From: Pseudomonas koreensis
GTDB lineage: Bacteria > Pseudomonadota > Gammaproteobacteria > Pseudomonadales > Pseudomonadaceae
DNA: 64,000 nt
Assembly (NCBI RefSeq): GCF_012986595.1
Contig: NZ_JAAQYM010000006.1
Span: 124,001 to 188,000, forward strand
Direction of reading: 5' to 3'
Shown: positions 19,409 to 31,244 of the stretch, in pieces
How positions within the stretch are numbered: position 1 is the first letter of the stretch
Layout: each line of letters starts with the position of its first letter
The notes under the pieces: model-generated
What the model saw: only the letters and a program-made list of their open reading frames with translations
What the model was told of the DNA's origin: nothing
Databases searched by the model: none
Program-made: the position numbers and the translations under genes

Positions 19409-20004
19409 CGCAGACCCTCCAGTGCGGCCACCGAACGCGGTTCGCGGCTCCAGACTTCAAGCAGGAAGTCCGCTTCCTGATGCAGCGCCACACGCGGCAG
19501 CGCCAGATGCTCATGGATAAGGTCGTGGACCTGACGCGCATTGAGCGGGCATTCGTCAATCGGTGGGCGCCAGTGACAGGCCAGCAATTGGCCGTCGGCG
19601 GTCAGGGATTGACTGATGCGCCGGATCACTTCTGTCAGATCCTGGGCATCGAGGTAGTAGCCGATTTCGCTAAATACAATCAGGTCGAATTTTTCCTCCG
19701 GCCAGTCGCCGGGCAAGCGACTCTGGCGCACTTCGGCGTGGTCAAAAAGACTCAAACGGGTACGGGCCAGATTCACTGCGGCGCTGGCGGTGTCGCAACA
19801 CAGCAGGCGGTCGCAACGCCCAGCCAGTTCGGCGCTGAGTTCGCCATTGGCGCAACCGGGCTCGAAGATCGCCCGGTAATGTGCGCGGGGCAGGGCGGCG
19901 AGGGTGATGGCCCGTTTGCGCTGTTCGTACCAGCGTTCGCGGAAGGCCCAAGGGTCATCGTTGGCGCTGAACAACCCGTCGAAATAGCGATCATCGACAC
20001 TCAT
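19405..20004 (-). CDS. NodS-like class I SAM-dependent methyltransferase
   Basis: A 199-residue methyltransferase. SAM motif I is in IFEPGCANGELSAELA at about residues 46-61, followed by the acidic LLCCDTA and the motif around LIVFSEIGYYLDAQDL. The N-terminal YFDGLFSANDDPWAFRERWYEQRK is typical of the NodS-like group; NodS N-methylates deacetylated chitooligosaccharide in rhizobia. It overlaps the PIG-L gene upstream and the glycosyltransferase downstream by 4 nt each. A deacetylate-then-N-methylate order is a reasonable inference, not demonstrated. Confidence 0.87.
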   Translation of the reverse strand: MSVDDRYFDGLFSANDDPWAFRERWYEQRKRAITLAALPRAHYRAIFEPGCANGELSAELAGRCDRLLCCDTASAAVNLARTRLSLFDHAEVRQSRLPGDWPEEKFDLIVFSEIGYYLDAQDLTEVIRRISQSLTADGQLLACHWRPPIDECPLNARQVHDLIHEHLALPRVALHQEADFLLEVWSREPRSVAALEGLR

Positions 20005-20774
20005 AGGAACACCACTTCAAACGGTTGCAGCAGACGATCCAGCACGTACGGCGCCAATACCGGTTGCAGCCCGGCTTGCGGGTCGCCTTCCAGTTGGCTG
20101 GCGAAGGCGTGCACCGCGTGGCGTTTACGCGCCACTTGCTCCGCTGACAACAGAATCTTGCGCGCGCGTTGCCACGGCACCGAGGCGTCTTCGGGGGAGG
20201 CCCAATGCCAAGTCCACACCGGCAATTCGTGACAAGTGGCGCCGACCCGCCGCGCGGCTTCGATACTGGCGCGCCCCGCGGCTTCGTGATCGCAATGGCC
20301 GTCCTCGCACCACGTGCTGAACACCACGTCGCCGGGGCGCAGGTGGCGTTCGATGAACGCGACCAGCGACGGCTCATCCGCAGCGACCTGGCTATCGCTG
20401 AAACCACCGCGCAGCCATTTCATCCGGTGCAGCGGTACGCCGAGGCGGCGAAGGGCTTCGGCCGATTCCTGCGGCCGCACCACGCTCAGGCGTTCGACCG
20501 GCCAGCGTGCGGAACCGGGATGACTGGCGCTGCCATCGGTGACCGAGATCAGTTGCAACTGACGCCCGGCGGCCGCCAGCAACTGCAACAAGCCGCCGCA
20601 GCCGAGCACTTCGTCGTCCGGGTGCGGGGCGACAATCACCGCACGGGCGCCCGGTGGAACCAGACTGAGGACATCGACACTGTCCAGCGCCGCAAGGTGC
20701 CGGGAGTGTTGCCATTGCAGCAGCGAAGTGCCCTGGTGGCCGATGATCGGATCGGGTTTGCTGGCGGCATTCAT
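20001..20774 (-). CDS. PIG-L family N-deacetylase
   Basis: A 257-residue zinc deacetylase of the PIG-L/MshB type with complete motifs: APHPDDEVLGCGG at about residues 52-64, and EDGHCDHEAAGR near 155. The substrate is probably an N-acetylated sugar or conjugate. GGAGCCT precedes the ATG at 20774, and the start overlaps the acyl-CoA dehydrogenase stop by 4 nt. It is the catalytically intact partner of the altered paralogue at 17806-18564; the two share long stretches such as TDGSASHPGS and RPQES. Confidence 0.9.
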   Translation of the reverse strand: MNAASKPDPIIGHQGTSLLQWQHSRHLAALDSVDVLSLVPPGARAVIVAPHPDDEVLGCGGLLQLLAAAGRQLQLISVTDGSASHPGSARWPVERLSVVRPQESAEALRRLGVPLHRMKWLRGGFSDSQVAADEPSLVAFIERHLRPGDVVFSTWCEDGHCDHEAAGRASIEAARRVGATCHELPVWTWHWASPEDASVPWQRARKILLSAEQVARKRHAVHAFASQLEGDPQAGLQPVLAPYVLDRLLQPFEVVFL

Positions 20775-21769
20775 AGGCTCCAGGCCTCCTCGGGGTGTTC
20801 GGCCAGCCATTGGCCGAGGGCCGCCAGGTCGCGCTCGGCATGGCTCTGGCGCAGGAATACCGGCAGATCGGCGCTCAATTGCGCAAAGTGGCGGTCCTTG
20901 CAGAACGGTCCCGCACCCAATGCCCGTCCGGCTTCACGCAGGACCTGTTCGGCGGTGTCTTCGACCACCGCGCGGGCGCGTCGGGCAAGTAGTTCGGCGT
21001 GGGCCTCGGGGTAAGTATCGATGTGCAGCGCGCTGAAGCGCAGGACGTTGGCCGCCGCATGCAACGCCGAATCGACGGCGCCGAGATGCGCGAGGGCATG
21101 CGGTTCCTGGCGTTGTGCGCAGTGTTGGCGCAGCGCCTGGGCAAGCTGTTGCGCCGCGCCGTACCAGCACGCGGCGATGCCGATTCCGCCTTGCCAGAAA
21201 CCCGGGCGTTGCAGGTAATCGCCGGGGTTGCCGATGGCCTGCGCCTCGGCGCCGTCGAACAGCACCTCGACGCTGCCGGTGGCGCCCATGCCGACCGCTT
21301 GCCAGCCCTGATCGGTGACGTTCACGCCCGGTTGATCGAGCGCCACCGCCACCAGTTGCTGACGCTCATCGGCGTCCCACGCGGTGAGCAGCGCATGGCT
21401 GAGCACCGCCGCCCCGGAGCACCAGGCCTTGCGCCCGTCGAGACGGACCATGTGCCCGGCCGGGCGCACTTGCACGCGCGCCTGGGGCGGTTCTGCGGCC
21501 CACATGCCCCAGGTGCTGCCGGGTGTCGGCGAACCACCGAGTTGTTCGATGATCGCCAACGCGTCGGTGTGTCCCTCGTAGAGCTTGCACAAGCCCAGAT
21601 CGTGTCCGCCGACCTCCGCCAGGCGCTGAAAGCGCTCCAGCGTGCGGCCACTGCCCGGTAACGGCAACTGATCCAGCCCGGCCTCGACCAGCGCCCGCAG
21701 GCAGTGGCCGAGCGCCGCAGTGTCGCGATAGTCCGGCGGGCGGCGTGCCAGATAATTGTGCAAGTCCAT
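20771..21769 (-). CDS. Short acyl-CoA dehydrogenase family protein
   Basis: A 332-residue flavoprotein-like member of the acyl-CoA dehydrogenase superfamily. It begins without a signal peptide (MDLHNYLARRPPDYRD) and shows the middle beta-domain region (STWGMWAAEPPQARV; LDGRKAWCSGAAVLS) and the C-terminal helical part (RRARAVVEDTAEQVLREAGRALG). It is about 50 residues shorter than standard members. I could not place the catalytic Glu with confidence. It lies 1 nt after the glgX stop and overlaps the PIG-L gene, so it is coupled to both. The substrate is unknown and it may not be a beta-oxidation enzyme. Confidence 0.8.
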   Translation of the reverse strand: MDLHNYLARRPPDYRDTAALGHCLRALVEAGLDQLPLPGSGRTLERFQRLAEVGGHDLGLCKLYEGHTDALAIIEQLGGSPTPGSTWGMWAAEPPQARVQVRPAGHMVRLDGRKAWCSGAAVLSHALLTAWDADERQQLVAVALDQPGVNVTDQGWQAVGMGATGSVEVLFDGAEAQAIGNPGDYLQRPGFWQGGIGIAACWYGAAQQLAQALRQHCAQRQEPHALAHLGAVDSALHAAANVLRFSALHIDTYPEAHAELLARRARAVVEDTAEQVLREAGRALGAGPFCKDRHFAQLSADLPVFLRQSHAERDLAALGQWLAEHPEEAWSL

Positions 21770-21770
21770 A

Positions 21771-23930
<2,160 letters not shown>

Positions 23931-23985
23931 GATTGCTCCTGCAAAACGGGTTGGTTCGAATAACTGATCAATTACGGGAGCAGAT

Positions 23986-24119
23986 TGTGTGGCGAGGGGA
24001 TTTATCCCCGATCGGCTGCGAAGCAGTCGCAAAACCTGTGCACGCGGAATGTCTGAGACATCGCCATTGCTGCTTTGGGGCCGCTGCGCGACCCATCGGG
24101 GATAAATCCCCTCACCACA
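23986..24119. repeat. REP-like palindrome upstream of glgX
   Basis: Second copy of the TGTGG(T/C)GAGGGGATTTATCC inverted repeat seen at 4457-4587. A short extra palindrome, GGCGAGCAAGCTCGCC, follows at about 24175. They fill most of the 292 nt between glgX and the DUF2934 gene. Confidence 0.8.
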
Positions 24120-24222
24120 AAACGCTCTCCAGTCAGGGTTTTTCACATTTCTTGAGGACGAGTTGGCCCTCGGTGGCGAGCAAGCTCGCCACACGGTCAT
24201 TCAGTTCAATAATCCGGGTGGG

Positions 24223-24555
24223 TCAGTTGGCCGGGGGCTTGCGGGTTGCCCGGGGCTTTTTCTCGGGGGCTTTTTCGCCCGGCGGAACGACCTTCGCCGC
24301 GCCGGCCGGTTTGGCCTTGGCGGCCGCCGCAGCCTTGGGTTTGGCCGCTGCGGCTTTGCTGTCGGTGTCTTTGCTGGCCGTCTTGCCAGCCGTCTTGCTG
24401 CCTGTTGCCTTCGGCGATTTCTTCGGCGCCAAAGCCTCGGCTTCAGCCAGTTTGCGCGCCATCTCCCAGTGGCGTGCTTCGTGACCTTCAGGTTTGCCCT
24501 CTGATTCCCAGATCTGATAGGCGAACTCGCGGATGCGTTTATCGTCGGTACTCAT
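24223..24555 (-). CDS. DUF2934 protein with Ala/Lys-rich histone-like tail
   Basis: A 110-residue basic protein. The N-terminal 45 residues (DDKRIREFAYQIWESEGKPEG then HEARHWEMARKLAEAE) form the DUF2934 motif. The remainder is a low-complexity Lys/Ala/Pro tail (KPKAAAAAKAKPAGAAK) resembling histone H1 or AlgP-type tails that bind nucleic acid. A DUF2934 gene in the same position, between glgX and treY, is known in Pseudomonas glucan loci. It lies 27 nt after treY in the same orientation. The function is unknown. Confidence 0.85.
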   Translation of the reverse strand: MSTDDKRIREFAYQIWESEGKPEGHEARHWEMARKLAEAEALAPKKSPKATGSKTAGKTASKDTDSKAAAAKPKAAAAAKAKPAGAAKVVPPGEKAPEKKPRATRKPPAN

Positions 24556-24582
24556 CGCAATGCTCCTGAACTGAACTCGTCG

Positions 24583-27351
24583 TTACGTAAAGAGTTGGAT
24601 AAAGAGATTGACCGGGATATCCCCCAGCGCGGCGCTGACGTTCAGCTCCCTGTTTTTTGTGACTGCGCTGCTGTGAAAAAGTCCCTTCAGGTTTGTGTCG
24701 GAGGCGGCGAACGGTAAAACCACCCGCGTATCGCCCCAGCGCAGCGCATCGACCTGAGGGATGGCACAGTTTTCCAGCAGCGTCGCGCAGCGCACCGGTA
24801 CGATCACGATGGCGTACGTCCCCTCGTGTTCACGGGCAAACGCGAGCACGTTGTGCGCCTGGCTGCCCAGCACCTCCAGGGCCTGGTACGAGCCTCGCCG
24901 GAACAGCTCGGCGTGTTCGGCGCGCAGGTTCAGCACCTGGGCGATCAGCGCTTGCTTGATGCGCCCGTCACGCCAGTTCGCCAGCAACTTCTCGACCTCT
25001 GCATGCGCATGCAGGGCCTGCTCGTGGGCGGCGTAATCCACCGGCCGGCGGTTGTCCGGATCAACCAGACTGAAGTCCCAGAACTCGTTGCCCTGATACA
25101 GATCGGGCACCCCCGGCACGGTCATGCGCAGCAAGGTTTGCGCCAGACCATTGAGCGCACCGGCGGCGGCGATGCCGTTGACGGTCTTGCTCAGTGCCGC
25201 GCGCAGCAGTTCGCCTTCGTCACCGGTCAGCAGGCGTCGGGTGAAGGTCTGCGCAGCGTTTTCATAGGCTTCGTTGGGCGCACTCCAGCTGCTTTGCAGC
25301 TTGGCTTCACGCAGGGCTTTCTGTTGCCATTGCCAGATGCGCTCGGCGTAATCGGCAAAACCTGTCTGATCGTCATCGCGCAGTTGCAGCGGCCAACTGC
25401 CGAGCAATGCTTGATAGAGGATCAGTTCATCAGCGGACGACGGCAGTTGATCGTCGTCGCGCAGCGGCCGGGCGAGGGCGCGCCACAGCTCGACCTGTTC
25501 GGCGTACCAGTGGCTGCGTTCGCTGAGCACCGCCAGCCGCGCCCGGGTGTCTTCGCCGCGCTTGTGGTCGTGGGTGGCGGTGGCCAGCAAGTTGTCGGGA
25601 AACGCCTCCATCCGCTGCTGATTGATGGCATGGAAGTCACTGAGCGGCGCGCTGAACTGCTCGGTGTTGTAGCCGACGTCATTGCGCGACAGCAGCACCG
25701 CCGAGCGATACAGCGCGGTGTCTTCGACTGCCTTGGCCGCTGCCGGTGAGGTCAGTTGCTGGAAGCGTACGCAGGCGTGCTTGAGGATCTTGCGCGAGCG
25801 CCCGCGCGGCTTGTGCCGCCACGGTGTGCCGCCGAGCCACGCAGCGACGCAATCGAGCACCGGCCAGTCGCCTTCGCCCAAGGTCTGGCGAGCACCGTCC
25901 ATGGCCTGCTGGAAGAACTGTTCATCCTGTGCCGGGCGGCCCAATGCGCTGATATAGGTGCGGTAGACCGGGAAATGCACGATCAGCGCCTGCAACACCC
26001 GGCGGATCGCGCCGAGGGTCAGGTCGCGGGTCATCAGGTCGTCCCGGGCCACTTGCAACAGGGCCTGGGCGACGCTTTCGAAGTCACTGGCCAGCGAGCC
26101 ATTGAGGATCTGCTGGCGTGCCAGTTGCGCTTCTTCGATGAACGCCGCCGGGCGCTCGGTACGCCGCTGCCAGAGGTCGCCGAGTACGTGTTCGCCGTCG
26201 GGGTCGTGTTGCAGCAGCGACAGCTGATTCATGAACTCGTAACCGGTGCTGCCATCCACTGCCCAGTCGCGGCGCAGGGTTTCGCCAGCGCCGAGAATCT
26301 TCTCGACGTAGATCGGCAAATGCCGCCCTGGCGCGAGCAGGTCGAGGCGCCGGCGCAGCTTGCGGCAATAACCACGCGGATCGGCGAGGCCGTCGATGTG
26401 GTCGATGCGCAAACCGTCGACCAGCCCTTCAGCGATCAACTGGAAGATCTTGCCGTGGGTCGCTTCGAAGACTGCCGGGCGTTCGACGCGCAAGCCGCCG
26501 AGTTCGTTGATGTCGAAAAAACGCCGCCAGTTGATGTCATCGGCAGCGGTGCGCCAACTCGCCAGACGGTAGCTCTGGCGCTCCAGCAACTGGTGCAGTT
26601 TGTCGAAACCTTCCTCGGTGGTGGAGTCGTAATGCGTCAGGTTGGCCTCAATGGCTTTGAGGATCTGCGGATCGCCTGCCAGCTCGCGCAACTCTGCCTT
26701 GAGCGGCAGCGCCAGCGAATGAGCGTCGGACTGGTCACGGAGGGCAGTGAAACGCTCGGCCAGCGACTGCAGCGCTTCGACCGGTTTGAGCAGGTCGCCA
26801 TAGTCATTCGGGCAGATCGGGAAGTGATGCTCGTAATGCTCGACGTGGAAGCGTCCCTGCTGCGCATCGAAATGCAGTTTCAGCGAGCCTTCCTGCAGTG
26901 CGACGCCGTAATCGCTGCCGAGAAACGGCAGCAGCAACTGGCCTTCCATCAACGGGTCCGGCGAGTGCCACTGGATGTCGAAGAACTCGCTGTAAGGGCT
27001 CAGTCGACCCCATTCCAGCAGGTCGAGCCACCATGGGTTGTCACCGCCGCCGACGGCCATGTGATTGGAGACGATGTCGAGGATCAGCCCCATGTTGTGT
27101 TCGCGCAGGGTGCTGACCAGGCGCCGCAACGCCGGTTCGCCGCCGAGTTCCGGGTTGACCTGGGTCGGGTCGACCACGTCGTAGCCGTGCATCGAGCCGG
27201 CTCGCGCGGCGAGCAGTGGCGAGGCGTAGATATGGCTGATACCGAGGCTGGCAAAGTACGGCACCAGTGGCACCGCCTGTTCCAGGGTGAAGCCTTTGTG
27301 AAATTGCAGGCGCAGGGTCGCGCGCAGTGGCTGGATGAGCGTCTGGTTCAT
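24583..27351 (-). CDS. treY: Malto-oligosyltrehalose synthase TreY
   Basis: GH13 enzyme that converts the reducing-end alpha-1,4 linkage of a maltodextrin into a trehalose-type alpha-1,1 linkage. It has 922 residues, longer than many homologues (about 700-850). The N-terminal TLRLQFHKGFTLEQA and VVDPTQVNPELGG are characteristic, as are LILDIVSNHMAVGGGDNPWW and the catalytic Asp in VDGLRIDHIDGLADP. MTVPGVPDLYQGNEFWD near residue 745 is also typical. Its ATG overlaps the malQ stop by 4 nt (ATGA). TreY and TreZ together make trehalose from glucan. Confidence 0.95.
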   Translation of the reverse strand: MNQTLIQPLRATLRLQFHKGFTLEQAVPLVPYFASLGISHIYASPLLAARAGSMHGYDVVDPTQVNPELGGEPALRRLVSTLREHNMGLILDIVSNHMAVGGGDNPWWLDLLEWGRLSPYSEFFDIQWHSPDPLMEGQLLLPFLGSDYGVALQEGSLKLHFDAQQGRFHVEHYEHHFPICPNDYGDLLKPVEALQSLAERFTALRDQSDAHSLALPLKAELRELAGDPQILKAIEANLTHYDSTTEEGFDKLHQLLERQSYRLASWRTAADDINWRRFFDINELGGLRVERPAVFEATHGKIFQLIAEGLVDGLRIDHIDGLADPRGYCRKLRRRLDLLAPGRHLPIYVEKILGAGETLRRDWAVDGSTGYEFMNQLSLLQHDPDGEHVLGDLWQRRTERPAAFIEEAQLARQQILNGSLASDFESVAQALLQVARDDLMTRDLTLGAIRRVLQALIVHFPVYRTYISALGRPAQDEQFFQQAMDGARQTLGEGDWPVLDCVAAWLGGTPWRHKPRGRSRKILKHACVRFQQLTSPAAAKAVEDTALYRSAVLLSRNDVGYNTEQFSAPLSDFHAINQQRMEAFPDNLLATATHDHKRGEDTRARLAVLSERSHWYAEQVELWRALARPLRDDDQLPSSADELILYQALLGSWPLQLRDDDQTGFADYAERIWQWQQKALREAKLQSSWSAPNEAYENAAQTFTRRLLTGDEGELLRAALSKTVNGIAAAGALNGLAQTLLRMTVPGVPDLYQGNEFWDFSLVDPDNRRPVDYAAHEQALHAHAEVEKLLANWRDGRIKQALIAQVLNLRAEHAELFRRGSYQALEVLGSQAHNVLAFAREHEGTYAIVIVPVRCATLLENCAIPQVDALRWGDTRVVLPFAASDTNLKGLFHSSAVTKNRELNVSAALGDIPVNLFIQLFT

Positions 27352-29426
27352 TGGTCACGCTCGGCTGCCTGAAGGCGGGCGCAGGCCAGCAGTTCCAGAC
27401 GACGCGCTGCATCGACCCCGTCGAGCAAGGCTTCGCTGTTGCCGGGCAACCGCCGCGACCAGTTCGGGTGGCTGTCGATGGTGCCAGGCAGGTTGGCCTG
27501 TTCGTCGATGCCCAATGCGTCCTCCAGTGGCAATAACACCAGCGGCGCCCGGGTATGACCGAGGAACCGCACGCTGGCGTCCACCACCTGATCGGCTTCG
27601 TGGGACTCTTCGCGGAAGTTCTGCGGGTCCTGACTCAAGGCGCTGCGCAAGCCTTCGCGTTCGCGCTGGCGATGACGCCGCCAGTCGATTTCACCGTTGG
27701 CATCGACAAAGCCCAGGCGCGCATTCCAGTCGATGTCGCGGCCATGCCACCAGCCGTTGAGCGTCGGCAGGTCGTGGGTGGTGGTGGTTGCCAGGGCGTT
27801 GTCCGGCCAGTCGAGAATCGGTTTGAAACGGGTGTTGTCCTGTTCGAACAGCAGCACGCGCATGCCGAGAATCGAACGGGCGATAAGTTTTTCCTGCAGG
27901 CCTTCGGGCACGGTGCCGAGGTCTTCCCCAAGGACGATGGCCTGATGGCGATGGGATTCGAGGGTCAGCAGGCGCAGCAGATCGTCCACCGGGTAATACA
28001 GGTACGCGCCGTCGGCGGGGGCGGCACCGTTGGGGATCACCCACAGGCGTTGCAGGCCCATGACGTGGTCGATGCGCAGGCCGCCGGCATGGGCGAAGTT
28101 GGCACGCAGCATGTCGATGAACGCGCGAAAGCCATTGCGGATCAGGCCTTCGGGAGAAAACGCGGAAATCCCCCAGCCCTGGCCGGAACGATTGAGGATG
28201 TCGGGTGGTGCGCCAACGGTCAGCGAGGCGAGCAATTCGTCCTGAAAACTCCAGGCCTGGCTGCCGGCACCGTCGGCACCCACGGCCAGGTCGGCGATCA
28301 GGCCGATGCCCATCCCGGCGCTGCGCGCGGCGGTTTGTGCGCGCTCCAGGCAACGGTGGATCAACCATTGGCAAAAGGCGAAGTAAGCGATGCGCTCCGC
28401 GTATTCCTCGGCAAACGCTTCGAGGGCGGCGCCGCGCGGGTCGTGCCAGTGTTCCGGCCATTCGCGCCAATCGAGGCTTTCGCCACGGGCAGCGCGCATT
28501 TCCTGAATGGCTTCGAAGCGGCAATGATTTTCCAGTGCTTCGCCACCGCTGTGGCGGAAGCTGGCGCAATCCGCGTGCAGAGGATGCTCGCCGGCGACGA
28601 ACCCGTCGTACAAGGCTTGCAGCAATTTTTGCTTGGCGTCGGCGGCAGTCGGCCAGTCGATGAGTTTGAGCTCTTCCAGTTGCTGGAATTGCTCGGCCAG
28701 GCCGCTGGCGTCAATCGCATCGCGCAGCGCCCGTTCCCCGAGGATCGCCCCGGGGGCAGCATATAGTGAATTGAGGAATAGACGACTGGACGGCGAATAA
28801 GGGCTGTAGCGCCCGGTGTCGGCGCTGAACATCGCGTGCAGTGGGCTGATCGCCAACGCATCGGCACCGCGCTCGCCGGCCACCCGAACCAATTCTTCCA
28901 GCGCTTGCGTGTCGCCGAAACCGCCATCGCCGGGGCGACGCAGACCGTAGAGTTGCGCGCTCAGACCCCAGACCCGCGGGATCGGGTTGTCCACCGCATC
29001 GCCGACGCTAAAGCAGCGCTCCGGCGCCACGGCCAAGGTGAAATACTGATCGGCGATGTGCACCTGTTGATAGCCGACCGGGACCAATCCCGGCAGCACG
29101 GCGTTGTCATCAAGCTTGAGGTTCAGCCGCGAGCCGTCTTCGAGATGAATCTCACACGGGGTTTGCGGTTCGAAATAGCGCGCCAGATCCACGCCGACAC
29201 CTACGTCGGCAGTGAGCAGCGGCGGCAGGTGCAGATCCTGTTGCACTTGTTGCAGTTGCAGCAGGCTGGCGTCGATTTCCTGCGCGGTATTGGCCGGATG
29301 CCCGAGTCCGGTGAGGACATTGCGCAGTACCGCCGGGGCGACTTTTTGCGGGCGGCCGTTGGCGTCGATCCAGTCAACGGCAAGGCCAGCTCTGCTGGCG
29401 AGAATTTCCAGTTGCGCATCGCTCAT
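27348..29426 (-). CDS. malQ: 4-alpha-glucanotransferase MalQ
   Basis: GH77 amylomaltase that transfers maltodextrin segments between glucans, releasing glucose. It has 692 residues. A bacterial N-terminal extension (about 1-150) precedes the catalytic part, with RVWGLSAQLYGLRRPGDGG at about 160. The catalytic Asp is in GLRIDHVMGLQRLW, the Glu is in VLGEDLGTVPEGL, and TTTHDLPTLNGWW is conserved. The ATG at 29426 overlaps the treZ stop by 4 nt (ATGA), so the upstream in-frame extension is not used. Confidence 0.94.
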   Translation of the reverse strand: MSDAQLEILASRAGLAVDWIDANGRPQKVAPAVLRNVLTGLGHPANTAQEIDASLLQLQQVQQDLHLPPLLTADVGVGVDLARYFEPQTPCEIHLEDGSRLNLKLDDNAVLPGLVPVGYQQVHIADQYFTLAVAPERCFSVGDAVDNPIPRVWGLSAQLYGLRRPGDGGFGDTQALEELVRVAGERGADALAISPLHAMFSADTGRYSPYSPSSRLFLNSLYAAPGAILGERALRDAIDASGLAEQFQQLEELKLIDWPTAADAKQKLLQALYDGFVAGEHPLHADCASFRHSGGEALENHCRFEAIQEMRAARGESLDWREWPEHWHDPRGAALEAFAEEYAERIAYFAFCQWLIHRCLERAQTAARSAGMGIGLIADLAVGADGAGSQAWSFQDELLASLTVGAPPDILNRSGQGWGISAFSPEGLIRNGFRAFIDMLRANFAHAGGLRIDHVMGLQRLWVIPNGAAPADGAYLYYPVDDLLRLLTLESHRHQAIVLGEDLGTVPEGLQEKLIARSILGMRVLLFEQDNTRFKPILDWPDNALATTTTHDLPTLNGWWHGRDIDWNARLGFVDANGEIDWRRHRQREREGLRSALSQDPQNFREESHEADQVVDASVRFLGHTRAPLVLLPLEDALGIDEQANLPGTIDSHPNWSRRLPGNSEALLDGVDAARRLELLACARLQAAERDQ

Positions 29427-31225
29427 AGGCGCTCTCCATCCAAAGGTTGCAAGGGGGTTGCGGCCGTGAGGCTGACAAGCGCGCAATACGCGGGCAGTTG
29501 GCCCGGTTCCGACAGGGCAACCGCAGGCGGCTGTTGAAACAGCCACACGGCATCGCTCTGTGGAGGGTTGACCACTGGCGTATCGCTGAGGTTCAGGTCA
29601 ATTCGCAGCTCGCTGCCATCGCCCAGGCGCCAGCGTGCACTGACCGCGCCGTGGCCGAGCATGTGTGCGCCGAGCGCCTGGGTGCCGGACAGATGCGGGA
29701 TGATGTAGCGGTGGCGCAGTTGCAGCAGGTGCCGGTACAGGGCGAGGGTTTCCTGCTGTTTCGCGCTACCGCTGCCCATCAGCCGTGGTTGCGAGGCATG
29801 AAAGGTCTGTTCGGCATTCGGGTCGGGAATTTGCTCGCGCTTGTGCGGATCGCTGAAGGCGCTGAAGTCTGCAAATTCATTGCGCCGACCTTCGCGCACC
29901 AGATCCGCCAGCTCGCCGTGGTGGCTGGTGAAAAACAGGAAAGGCTGTTCGGCCGCGTATTCGTCGCCCATGAACATCAGCGGAATCATCGGGGACAGCA
30001 GCAACAGCACGGTGGCCGCCTGCACCGCCTTAGGGTTGGCCAGTTGATGCAGGCGTTCGCCAAAGGCGCGGTTGCCGATCTGGTCGTGGTTCTGCAGGAA
30101 CAGCACGAAGGCGGTGGAGGGCAGGTGTTCGCTCGGCTCGCCGCGCGGTTCACCGTGGCGGGTGATATGCCCCTGGAACACGAACCCCTGGCTCAGGCAG
30201 CGCACCAATTGTTCGGTCGGTTGCAGCGCATAGTCGGCGTAGTAGGCGTCGGTTTCACCGGTCAGCAGCACGTGCAAGGCGTTGTGCCCGTCGTCGTTCC
30301 ACTGCGCGTCGTAATCCTCTTCGAGCAGGCTCGACTGGTTGAGCTCGTTCTCCACGGTCAGCCAGACATGGCGGCTTGGGTCGATTTGCTGGCGGATGCG
30401 CTGTGCCAGTTCCGGCAGGAAATCCGGGCTTTCGATGGCGTGCACCGCGTCCAGGCGCAGACCGTCGAAGCGGTATTCCAGCACCCACATCAGTGCGTTT
30501 TCGATGAAGAAATCCCGCACTTCCCGGCGGCGGAAATCGATGGCCGCGCCCCAGGGCGTGTGCTTGTCCTCGCGAAAGAAGCCTTTGGCGTAGCGGCCCA
30601 GGTAATTGCCGTCGGGGCCGAAGTGGTTGTAGACCACGTCGAGAATCACCGCCAGGCCAAGGCCGTGGGCGCTGTCGATCAGATGCTTGAGTTGTCCCGG
30701 CGTGCCGTAGGAGGCTTGCGGCGCATAGGGCAGCACACCGTCGTAGCCCCAGTTTCGACTGCCGGGGAACTGTGCCAGCGGCATCAGCTCGATGGCGGTA
30801 ATCCCCAGCTCGACCAGGCGCGCCAGATGCTGCTCGACTTCGGCAAATCCGCCGAGCGCACCGACGTGCAGCTCGTAAATCACCGCTTCACTCCACGGCC
30901 GACCTTGCCAGGTGGTGTGCTGCCATTGATAGGCCAGCGGATCGACCACCACACTGTGGCGGTCAAGGTCGCCATCCTGGGCGCGGGAGGCCGGGTCGGG
31001 CACCTCCAGTTCGCCGTCGATGTTGTAGCGGTAGCGGGTGCCCGCGGGGCACCGGGTCTTGATCACGAACCAGCCATCACCCTGCGGCAGCATCGGCAGG
31101 GACTGGCCGTTGGCAAGTTCGACACTGACGTAAAACGCATCCGGTGCCCACAGCGCAAATTGCGTGTGTTCGGCGTCCTGCATGATCGCGCCGTGGGGCC
31201 AGTTATCTTGGGTCCGTAACGGCAT
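29423..31225 (-). CDS. treZ: Malto-oligosyltrehalose trehalohydrolase TreZ
   Basis: GH13 enzyme that releases trehalose from the ends made by TreY. It has 600 residues. The N-terminal CBM48-like module (FALWAPDAFYVSVELANG) and EAVIYELHVGALGG lead into the barrel; the catalytic Asp is in DGLRLDAVHAIESPDF and the Glu is in WLTVENELNQSSLLEEDYD. FLQNHDQIGNRAFGERL is a TreZ hallmark. The ATG at 31225 has GGGAG 11 nt upstream. The gene sits 19 nt after glgA and overlaps malQ, completing a glgA-treZ-malQ-treY operon. Confidence 0.95.
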   Translation of the reverse strand: MPLRTQDNWPHGAIMQDAEHTQFALWAPDAFYVSVELANGQSLPMLPQGDGWFVIKTRCPAGTRYRYNIDGELEVPDPASRAQDGDLDRHSVVVDPLAYQWQHTTWQGRPWSEAVIYELHVGALGGFAEVEQHLARLVELGITAIELMPLAQFPGSRNWGYDGVLPYAPQASYGTPGQLKHLIDSAHGLGLAVILDVVYNHFGPDGNYLGRYAKGFFREDKHTPWGAAIDFRRREVRDFFIENALMWVLEYRFDGLRLDAVHAIESPDFLPELAQRIRQQIDPSRHVWLTVENELNQSSLLEEDYDAQWNDDGHNALHVLLTGETDAYYADYALQPTEQLVRCLSQGFVFQGHITRHGEPRGEPSEHLPSTAFVLFLQNHDQIGNRAFGERLHQLANPKAVQAATVLLLLSPMIPLMFMGDEYAAEQPFLFFTSHHGELADLVREGRRNEFADFSAFSDPHKREQIPDPNAEQTFHASQPRLMGSGSAKQQETLALYRHLLQLRHRYIIPHLSGTQALGAHMLGHGAVSARWRLGDGSELRIDLNLSDTPVVNPPQSDAVWLFQQPPAVALSEPGQLPAYCALVSLTAATPLQPLDGERL

Positions 31226-31244
31226 CGTGAAAAAACTCCCTGAG

